Assembly: GCF_000151665.1 (NCBI RefSeq)
Contig: NW_013171838.1
Location: forward strand, 137,001 to 201,000
Direction of reading: 5' to 3'
DNA length: 64,000 nt
Source of the DNA: Blastocystis hominis
Lineage: Eukaryota; Sar; Bigyra; Opalinata; Blastocystidae
The position numbers and the translations under genes were made by a program. The notes below the pieces were generated by a model. The model had not been told where the DNA came from. It was given only the letters and a program-made list of their open reading frames with translations, and did not search any database. Positions 56,968 to 64,000 of the stretch are shown here, in pieces (position 1 is the first letter of the stretch; the number at the start of each line of letters is the position of its first letter).

Positions 56968-58743
56968 ATGAACCGGAAATACCTAATTCGAAGCTCAACT
57001 TCAGAATCTTATGGAGACGACATTCCCTTTGTTTCGAAAGCAGGAAAGTCATTATCTCAAAGAGATCAAATGGCGAAAATAGGAAATACGAACGATTTCG
57101 TTAATTCTCACCGTTACTCCGCCGATTTAGAGTCCTTGCTTTCCGGAAACAAAGCGCTTCTTCAGCCGTACCAAACTTCAGCGGAACCGTTAAATGAGCG
57201 TTGGAGCGTGACTTTGTGTCAGTATTCTCAGCAGTCAAGTAGGTCTTTCTCTCCCGAATGGAATCCCAGATGAAGAGTACTGCGGAGAGTTAATGCCTCA
57301 AATCAGTGCCCACAAATACGACCGTGCGTACTACGGGAGCACCCCCTCCCAAGACTCTCTATCTCTACGCAGTCGTTTCTCGACTCCCCTCTCCCGCCCG
57401 CATTCTCCCGAGAGCGACGAGGTCTGCGTCGAGCGCTGTACTCTTTCTCTTCCTCTCCTCCCCAGTCTCCACGGCGCCCTTCCCCACCCTCGACAGTCCC
57501 TACCTCTCCCTGCATGTCTCCCCTACCCCCGACAGTCCTCTCAACTCCAGCATGGACTACAAGCCCTCCTTCTCCGACATCCCCGCCATCTTTCACCGCG
57601 GCGCCGGCAAGCGCGGCGGCGTCCGCATCACGCCCGACGCCCTCCAGAGCCTCTCTCTCTTCGCCTCCGCGCCCGCCGCGCTCCGTTCTTCGCTCGCCGC
57701 CCACGGGCCAATCACCGCGCTCCGGCCCCCCGCGGGGACCGCAGACCGCTCCCACCTGCTCCACGTCGCCGGCTGCAGGCCTCCCGATGAAACGCCCGAT
57801 CGCCGCGACGCCGCCGAGTTCCGCGGGGAGAGCGACCGGCCGCACGGGAAGACGCCGATCCCCGCGGTGCGTCGGCGTACGCGGTGGAGCGGATCGCGGG
57901 GATTGCTGGAAGTGCTGCTGGCGATGTCGCAGAAGCACGATTTGAGCGGATTAACCGCGGTAATGGTGTGCAATCACGTGGAATTGAACCCGCACGCCGA
58001 GGCGGACGCGCAGTTGTGCTACGATTTCCTCAATACCGGGGAGTGTAAGCGTCCCGCGGGGATGTGTCGGTTCCGGCACGTGTGTTCGGACCACATCGAA
58101 GCGGTGGTGGACCGAATTCGGAGCGGGAAAGTGGTTTTGCCGCGGGGATTCGATGTAGATGCCGGTGTGTTTGATCTTTCGGGAGGGAGATTCGTATCTG
58201 GTGACGTGTATGAGGATGAAAAGGGAAGTAAAACGTAGCGATGCCGGGGTTCGATCGGGCGCGCCCGGGAGAACTGAACCGATTCGCTGCGGCGGACGCG
58301 GAGCTGTGCAGAGACTTCAATCTAACGGGGAAGTAGGGGCGAGGCGCGTGGTTTTGAGCAGCTGTCCCTGCGAGCGATTGCATGTGCAATGTCCGCTGCG
58401 CCATCTGGTGGATTGCCATCCGGAACGGGTGGCGTTGCTGTATCGGGAGAAGCTGCTGTCGGACGAGGAGGCGGAGGCGTGGGGCCTGCGGCCGTGCGAG
58501 GAGGGCGAGGAGAGCCCGTTCGCGACGGAGCGGGAGAAGGTGTGTTTTGATTTCGCGAACACGGGGGTGTGTCGACGAAATCGAGAAGGGATCGTGTGCA
58601 GGTTCCGACACTGCAGACAGAGATGTGGAGGCGATGGAGCGAGCGGGAATGGAAATGGAAAGGGAAATGGAAAGGGAAGTGTGTGTACGGAGCGGGAGGG
58701 AGAGAGAGCGGAGACGACGCAGAGCGGGGGGAACTCCCAGTAA
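56968..58743 (+). CDS. CCCH zinc-finger protein with three fingers
   Basis: ATG 56968 (a later in-frame ATG at about 57070 is possible). Introns of 31 nt (GTAGGTCTTTC...CCCAG, near 57.24 kb), about 28 nt (GTACTCTTTC...CCCCAG, near 57.44 kb), 38 nt (GTGACGTGTATG..., near 58.2 kb) and 29 nt (GTAGGGGCGAGG..., near 58.34 kb) give a protein of about 545-550 residues. The first half is Ser/Pro/Ala-rich. The second holds three fingers: LCYDFLNTGECKRPAGMCRF followed by RH (C-x8-C-x6-C-x3-H), LCRDFNLTGNC...CPLRH, and VCFDFANTGVC...CRFRH (both C-x8-C-x8-C-x3-H). It ends in a GNGNGKGNGKG stretch made of GGAAATG-type repeats. Proteins of this kind bind RNA; targets are unknown. Exons at 57.5-58.6 kb are markedly GC-rich. 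TAA is at 58743; its 3' UTR may run to the element at 59108. Confidence 0.8.
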
Positions 58744-59107
58744 TGCGCGGAAGAAAGGCGAAGTGGGACGCGAATGAGTGAATCAAACAATCAAACAAAC
58801 AAACAATCAGTCAGTGAAAACCATCAAACAAATCAACAATAACAAATATCACAAAAGACACTTACTTTTTTTCTTTTTTTTCTCTCTCTCTCTCACACAC
58901 AAAACCAAACAAAGCTCATTCCATCACATCCCTGCATCGATCCAACCGCATTCTGAAGGCGACGAATCTTGATTCATCAAGCACTCTTCGCCTTCCATTT
59001 GCAATCTATCTACCTATCTATAAATCTATAAATCTATCTATTCATTTATCCATCCATTCATCTATTAAAACCAAATCCCATCTCTCTCAACAAAAACCAT
59101 TTCCTCC
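58744..59107. repeat. Low-complexity 3' region: (AAAC)n, (CT)n and (CTAT)n tracts
   Basis: AATCAAACAATCAAACAAAC (58785-58815 region), a T/CT tract with TCTCTCTCTCTC (58867-58895), and CTATCTA/CTATAAAT/CATCCATC-type repeats (59005-59065). No gene. Probably the 3' UTR of the CCCH gene. Confidence 0.7.
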
Positions 59108-59123
59108 TGTTTGTTCTCAAACA
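59108..59123. terminator. Bidirectional 3'-end element between the CCCH gene and the GT31 gene
   Basis: TGTTTGTTCTCAAACA: the plus-strand octamer TGTTTGTT (59108-59115) directly abuts the minus-strand octamer TGTTTGAG (59123-59116). On the minus strand the GT31 TAA is followed by AGAG and then the octamer. Confidence 0.7.
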
Positions 59124-59127
59124 CTCT

Positions 59128-60315
59128 TTACAGATTGGCCATTTGCCAGAGCGCCATATTATCCACAGCGGTGTACCGATGGATCGCCCACAGCTTCGAA
59201 TACTCTTTCCCACCGTACGCTTTGGGGTAGTAGTAAACTTTATTCCACGGAAAAGACACGAGCGAAATATTCGCGATCTTCGCGATCTGCCCTAAAAACA
59301 CGTCATCGAAGTAGATGATCGGTCCGATATCCACGCAGCGCTTTACGATGATCGGCAGCACATCGCGCGACATCGCTAAAAAGCACCCAGACATGTATGG
59401 GGAGAACACCTCGTCCGGAAACACAGCTTTGGAGAGATAGTATCGACTTACAGAGACGCGGATCGGCTTTCCCCCGACGATTTTATTGCCCATTAACGCA
59501 TTGGTTCGCTCCTTCGTGAGGAAGTTGCTGATCATCTGGTACGGATTGAACCACATGTCGTTGTCCGAACGAACGTAGTATTTGATGTTCGGACAGTAGT
59601 AGTCCGTCCAGTTGTACGTCAGAATCGCCAGCAAGGTGAGGTTCATGAAATGGTTCTTCATGTCGAACTGAACGATATCGTGGTAGTACTCGCTCTCTTC
59701 GCGAAGCATTTTGTCTCCTTCCGGGTCGTTTTCGTCCTGTCCCACGAAGAATAAGTGCTTTACAGATATCCCATTCACATTTCTGACACTGCCCCATGAA
59801 TGACGGGTTCCCATACGTTCCAGAAATTGGCGAGGGCCAACAGGAGAACCAATAAGAATCTGCGGATTCGAATCACAAGCATGGGGGTTGTTAATCACCA
59901 AGTTGTATTGATGAGGGTATTTCATGGCCATATCCTCGTCTCTATACTTCTTCTTTGCATAGATAACATCATCCTTAAATGAAAAGCAGTGACGGGTGTT
60001 GTTTTCATGCAGAACACAGTCGTACGTTTTCTTGCTTTCTTTGTACAGATAGTCGAGCACAATTTCATTTCGCTTCGAAAACGGCATCTTTTCGAACTCT
60101 TTCGAGTTAATGAACTCTTTTATATCTAATACATCACCAACGCCCATACAATCCACACCTTTAACCACTTTCTCCTCTTCATTCTGAAAACTACTCGATG
60201 CCAGGAATATGTCGTTTTTAGCATTTTCCTTTCTCAGGAGAAAAAAGGAGATGTATAAAAAGAAGAGGCAAGCCCCAGCAGAGAAAAGGAGACGATTGAA
60301 ATTCATTTCTGCCAT
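59128..60315 (-). CDS. GT31-type beta-1,3-glycosyltransferase, type II Golgi membrane protein
   Basis: An intronless 395-residue frame from ATG 60315 to TAA 59130-59128. Residues ~8-27 form a signal-anchor (LLFSAGACLFFLYISFFLL). The lumenal part shows the GT31 order: GTRHSWG (cf. R.TW), KHLFFVGQ, ESEYYHDIVQFDMKNHFMNL (cf. E...Y.DI...D.Y.NLT), KYYVRSDNDMWFN with a DND metal-binding motif, SPYMSGCFLAMSRD (cf. Y.SG..Y) and YFDDVFLGQIA (cf. EDV..G). Family enzymes add galactose, GlcNAc or GalNAc in beta-1,3 linkage; the donor here is not known. Its start lies only 18 bases beyond the 3'-end element of the upstream PDI-like gene. Confidence 0.88.
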   Translation of the reverse strand: MAEMNFNRLLFSAGACLFFLYISFFLLRKENAKNDIFLASSSFQNEEEKVVKGVDCMGVGDVLDIKEFINSKEFEKMPFSKRNEIVLDYLYKESKKTYDCVLHENNTRHCFSFKDDVIYAKKKYRDEDMAMKYPHQYNLVINNPHACDSNPQILIGSPVGPRQFLERMGTRHSWGSVRNVNGISVKHLFFVGQDENDPEGDKMLREESEYYHDIVQFDMKNHFMNLTLLAILTYNWTDYYCPNIKYYVRSDNDMWFNPYQMISNFLTKERTNALMGNKIVGGKPIRVSVSRYYLSKAVFPDEVFSPYMSGCFLAMSRDVLPIIVKRCVDIGPIIYFDDVFLGQIAKIANISLVSFPWNKVYYYPKAYGGKEYSKLWAIHRYTAVDNMALWQMANL

Positions 60316-60332
60316 TCCCCACTGCTGGTTTC

Positions 60333-60340
60333 AACAAACA
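60333..60340 (-). terminator. TGTTTGTT polyadenylation element of the PDI/ERp29-like gene
   Basis: The minus strand reads CTG-TAA, then ATCGAAT, then TGTTTGTT, so the 3' UTR would be a few bases long. Confidence 0.65.
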
Positions 60341-60347
60341 ATTCGAT

Positions 60348-61976
60348 TTACAGCCCATTTCCATAAAAATCGTCCAGCGTATCCTCGACATAGTCTCGCA
60401 GCGAGAGCAATGACAGCTTCTCCTTGACAAGAATTGGCTTGTCCTTATTCTGTCCCTTATAATAAAAGAACACCGCAGGGTAGCTCTCCACATGGAATCG
60501 ATACTACGCTCGACCCCTTCCTTCTCCCCTACGCAAAAATCGGGATAGCGTTTGCAGTTAAGATGGCCGACGATGATTCCGCGCACGCCGCGTTTCGCCA
60601 GATTCGTCTGCACTCAATACATCCCACACGTCCCCTACGAAGACGGTAACCGCGTCCTTGCAGGTCTCGCAGGCGTCCGCGGTGAGGAGGAGAAGCAGAT
60701 GGTTCTTCGAGAGGAGGAAATCGATGTTCCACGGATGAATGCTCACGAGATTCTTCCACGTGTTGATCTTTTCGAACTGGTGCACCACGTTCATCCGCGC
60801 CGATAACGCCTTGTTCCTACGCCTCACCACGCTTCCGCACGTCGACTCCTTGCTGCCTGGACGCGAGCTGCGAAGCTCCTGCTTGACGTAGGAGAGCTCG
60901 GTCAGAATCGCCTGCGCGCCTTCCGTGACGATGCGCTTCATCAGCGAGAAGTAGCGAGCCGCTTCCGGGATGTTCGGCGCGAGGTCCTTTACCTGGCGCA
61001 TAATCGACTTGCGGTAGTCTTCGTTCTCCTGCATGAATCTTCTCCGCTATTCTCACGATGTCCATGAAGCGATGGGCCAGAACGTCGAGCTGCTGGTTTC
61101 GGCCGTACCATTCGTCGTAGCTTCCGCCTGACAGAAAGCGCGTCCCTGCATCAAAGTCGAGGAGGGAAGCGTACCGCATTTGCCGTTCATGTAGGCGATG
61201 ATGTTCTCGCCATGAGCACTCGTTAGACCCTCATCGACCGCAAACTCGGCTCCAGGAGCGAGGAAGCGGAAGGAAGGATAGGAAGACACGAAATGAATGC
61301 TACAGAGATGGGGGTAGAGAGAACAATCGACGTAAGCGAAGAGGGAATTGCGAGTGTTCTACAAGGGAGGCGGAAATGCCGGAGGGATACGCGGAATAAA
61401 ACGGCGTCTGTTAAATAGCCGGAAATGAGATTCAGACAGTCGGGATTGGATGGTTTACAGAACAGAATGAGAATGTTTCGGTCTGAATACTTTGTTTTGA
61501 GATGACCATAGTTATGATCGGTTAAGGGGAAAATATACTCCTTGCGAGGAGTATACCCAGTCACACTTTTGATCCACTCATAAGTAGGAAGGTTCTCCCG
61601 GTTCACGTAAGGAGAAGAGACGCCATGCACAAACAGCCGGTACTGCGGACTCTCCACATCTTCCTTAATTTGGTACAGTTCGTCGAATGTCTTGTTAACT
61701 CCCACATTTGTAGCAGCAACGATCACATTACTGTACTCGACATAGCTATATGGCATTTTCCATAAAGTAAACAGTTCTAAATCACAACTACGACACTTTT
61801 TATTATTCCACATAGCAATAATTGTGAGATTCGACTGGATGTATTCATTAAGCTTTTCTTCACTCAATGAATTAATACCACTAAACATTAACCCTCCCAA
61901 CTAGCCCCTTCTTTTTCGTATAGTTTTGAGCAAGCACGGTTACAACACAAACTAGCAAAAAAACAAGGACTTTCAT
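60348..61976 (-). CDS. Multi-thioredoxin PDI-like protein with an ERp29-C-like domain
   Basis: ATG 61976 opens a signal peptide (MKVLVFLLVCVVT). A first intron ending at GGGCTAG leads into the first thioredoxin-like domain (LTIIAMWNNKKCRSCD, CxxC = CRSC). A second follows (ILILFCKPSNPDC; then a 32-nt intron; then YVDCSLYPHLC...SSYPSFRFL with cis-Pro). Next comes an all-helical ERp29-C-like part (YDEWYGRNQQLDVLAHRFMD; AARYFSLMKRIVTEGAQAIL; ARMNVVHQFEKI). A last thioredoxin-like domain carries CETC and VESYPAVFFYYKG. The end is TAA 60350-60348. No KDEL-type signal is seen (it ends DDFYGNGL). Expected role: disulfide formation or chaperoning of secretory proteins in the ER. Some internal exon joins (61.03-61.2 kb, 60.65 kb) are approximate. 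Confidence 0.82.
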
Positions 61977-62147
61977 GGAGAAAAGGTATATAAGAATTAT
62001 GCAAAATAGGTTGAACGAAAAGGTTCCAATTTCTGGAATACACAAAATTCATCGATTTCTATTAACCGTCAAGTGGTTATGATAATTATGCAAACAGTTC
62101 GCACCTCACAATAAACAACAAACGGAAGGGAACTGAGTAATAAAATT

Positions 62148-62819
62148 ATGCTGCTTATTGCTGTTCTTCTCTTTGCATTATCCTATTGTGTATAAGCTAT
62201 TTGTGGCGTTGATTTTAGGAGACTATTGGAGTGCCCCATATAGATGGTATTAGTTATCAAGAACACTTCAAGGAGTCTCCCATTTTGGTTGTCTATGTAT
62301 ATGATGAGGTATTTTGTAATTGGCACATTTTATTTTAGTTGGTGGACAGATATAGGGCAGGCTTGAAAAAGTATGCGGAGATTATTTCGGATGTGAAGTT
62401 TGACATAGAGCCGAAATACATGGCTGTACCACTTTTGAAGTTAAATCCATTTTTAGATCAATTGTGCAGATAACCATCTTATCTGTGAGAATAACGGTTT
62501 TACTTCGAGACCTGCCGTCCTTTTCATTAAGAAGGGACAGCCTGTGGAGACTTTTAAGGGCGATTTGAACAGCTAGTACTTTTTATTTTGTTTTGTATTA
62601 TCTAGTGCGTTCCGCTCTTTCCTTCGTTCTCATCTTTCTTTGAACACCAGTGTGGCGAATAGTGCTCAGTTCCGTCTTTTGCTTCTGATTGTGATCTTAA
62701 TTGCACTGGTGCTTCTCTTTTTGAAGACAATCCGTTCCACTTATGTGGATAGTGCGAAGGCTGATTTGGAGGAACAGGCTCCTCTTGTCAGTCGCAGTCC
62801 TGAGCAAAATGCGGAATAG
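62148..62819 (+). CDS. TMX-like single-pass thioredoxin-fold protein without CxxC
   Basis: ATG 62148 opens a signal peptide (MLLIAVLLFALSY). Introns of about 30-31 nt (GTATAAGCTATTTG..., GTATTTTGTAATTGG..., GTACCACTTTTG..., GTACTTTTTATTT...) join five exons, ending at TAG 62817-62819; about 180 residues. The thioredoxin-like part reads ESPILVVYVYDELVDRYRAG...INCADNHLICENNGFTSRPA, keeping the cis-Pro loop (SRPAVLFIKKG) but without the CxxC pair at the expected place. A membrane helix (LLLLIVILIALVLLFL) and an acidic cytosolic tail follow. The layout resembles TMX-type PDI relatives. A redox-inactive, chaperone-like or adaptor role is inferred. It is divergent to the PDI/ERp29-like gene (171 bases apart). 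Confidence 0.8.
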
Positions 62820-62840
62820 GCATAGAATCGTGTGGTTATT

Positions 62841-62853
62841 TTTGTTGGAAACA
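62841..62853. terminator. Bidirectional 3'-end element between the TMX-like and PDI genes
   Basis: TTTGTTGGAAACA. The minus strand reads TGTTTCCA (62853-62846), four bases after T62858; the plus strand reads TTTGTT about 20 bases after the TMX-like stop. The core TTTGTTGGAAACA is identical to that between the CNBD-ankyrin gene and SDHB. Confidence 0.6.
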
Positions 62854-62857
62854 CGAT

Positions 62858-64000
62858 ACAAGAGGTCCCATAGACTCATATCAATATCCTCATTGTCGCT
62901 TTCTTCCTCGACCACTGGAATTGACACAGTGGTGCTTAATTTGTGCAGATAGTCTTGTAACTCTTTCATCTCCTCGTCGGTCTGTGGGTCGTACTGGTGA
63001 AGCATCCGCCTCCACTTTTTGAGCTATTCTTTATCCTTCCTGTTTAAATCTCCACCTTTCCTTCAAATCTCCGTTTACCCGTATTCTCATAGGCATCTGG
63101 AGTCACTGGATCCCCCTCTTTCCGTTGATCTCTGAAATGGTATTCCTTTCCGGAATTCTACTTTGGAATTAGCATCAGATATCGCTGATATCCATACGTA
63201 TTCTTGCCAAATGTGACTTGCTTGATTCTCTAGCCATCACCGTTCCTGAAGTGGAATTACAGATTGAATATTGCACTGTGGCGTTTCCTCTGCGTCTACA
63301 AGTCGTGGAGATCTTCCACTCATCCAATAGAATTGGTGCTTTGCCTTTGTAACAAACAATCCACAGTTCCTCCTCTTCGTTTTCTTCCTTTACCCCATTG
63401 CTTGCATTCTGCTTCTGCTTCTGCTTCTGCTCCTTCACCCATCGAATCAGCGACTATTTTATCACCTCCCTCCCCACACTTCTACTTTGGTTCGCCAGGA
63501 CTTTCGGCTTCGCGGATACTCGACGATTTCCACCTTCTCTCCCTTCCTCACATACAGCACGCTGTGGAAATACGACGCCTACGCCTCGCTCCCTCCTTCC
63601 ATTCCCACATAGATCTGCTCCACATCGATCTCGTTCTCATTCACCGAATACCGCAAGAACGTCAGCGACGGATCGTCCTGCAGCGCCGCCGCCACCTTCT
63701 CGAACCGCTTGCTCATTTTCTTGCAGTGGTCGCAGACGTTCGAGTAGAACTGGATCACCACGTCGTTCTCGCTCTGCATGACTTCCTTCTCGAACTCGCT
63801 GCCCGCGACCTCGCGCACCAGCTCGCCCTCCTTCGGCGTGATTCGCTTGGATCGCATGAACGGCTTGACGGCTCCGCTGAGAATGTTCTGGCCGAAGAAG
63901 ACCAGATTCTCCATCGGCTCGTCCTCGATCGACGGCCACTCGTATTTGAAGTGATACCCGCGGATCCGATGCACGGTGAGCAAGAACGGATAGTCCGGAT
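62858..64000 (-). CDS. Protein disulfide isomerase family protein, C-terminal part (runs off the window)
   Basis: The gene enters from the right edge in the middle of a domain. The visible part starts with a PDI b'-like end (WPSIEDEPMENLVFF...ILSGAVKPFMRSKR) and an a'-type thioredoxin domain with VVIQFYSNVCDHCKKMSKRF (CDHC active site). Introns of 30 nt (GTGGGAATGGAAGG...) and 32 nt (GTAGAAGTGTGGGG..., GTGGAGATTTAAAC...) lead to a Lys/Gln-rich linker (KEQKQKQKQ), a further segment with KGKAPILLDEWK, and a C-terminal acidic stretch (EEESDNEDIDMSLWDLL). One join near 63.53 kb and one near 63.15 kb are unresolved. The frame would overlap the TMX-like gene down to 62697. T62858 plus ATCG plus TGTTTCCA suggests a polyadenylation-made TAA after DLL. 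No KDEL-type ending. Role: oxidative folding in the ER. Confidence 0.78.

Noticed and set aside
58785-58815. Minus-strand TGTTTGTT copies in the AAAC-rich tract as a gene end
   Set aside because: They arise from the (CAAA)n repeat, and the nearest minus-strand gene already ends at 59128 with its own element.

Overview
This is a nuclear window from a microbial eukaryote with a very compact genome. The best fit is a Blastocystis-type opalinate stramenopile; that name is an inference. The grounds are: (i) almost every gene is cut by GT-AG introns of about 28-38 nt, mostly 30-32 nt; (ii) TAA, TAG and TGA all act as stops; (iii) many gene ends carry TGTTTGTT or a close variant, and several genes have no usable encoded stop before it, so the stop appears to be made by poly(A) addition, as is known in Blastocystis. 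Ribosomal protein, SDHB, frataxin, VPS13 and TRA1 homologues confirm a eukaryotic nuclear genome. Exon joins given here were worked out by hand from splice sites, frame and family conservation.

Layout. 1-3880: the edge of a Polinton/Maverick-type element with an intact protein-primed family-B DNA polymerase and a repeat-rich tail. 3880-18213: a strongly AT-rich island with long non-coding stretches and four glycosyltransferase-like genes: a GT-B-like protein, a LARGE-like GT49 enzyme, and a tandem pair of fucosyltransferase-like genes. 18214-64000: GC-richer, densely packed housekeeping DNA. In order it holds an unassigned gene, ribosomal protein eL8, VPS13 (about 11 kb), a C-linker/cyclic-nucleotide-binding/ankyrin protein with no channel pore, SDHB, the divergent pair eL42/eL43, a membrane protein, frataxin, TCTP, a WBP4-like splicing factor, a polo-like kinase, a C45 peptidase, TRA1 (about 11 kb), an RGN-repeat protein, a triple-CCCH protein, a GT31 glycosyltransferase, and three ER thioredoxin-fold genes, the last running off the window.

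Functional links. SDHB and frataxin point to a mitochondrion-related organelle with Fe-S metabolism and complex II. Five glycosyltransferases and three PDI-like proteins point to a busy secretory pathway and probably a glycan-rich surface. TRA1, PLK, the WBP4-like protein, the CCCH protein and the ribosomal proteins are core gene-expression and cell-cycle functions.

The most notable architecture is at gene 3' ends. A T (or TA), four bases, then TGTTT recurs at the ends of many genes in exactly the phase that makes TAA after cleavage and polyadenylation. Five of the six convergent gene pairs share one near-palindromic element, of the form TTTGTT-(2 to 5 bases)-AAACA, that would serve both strands.
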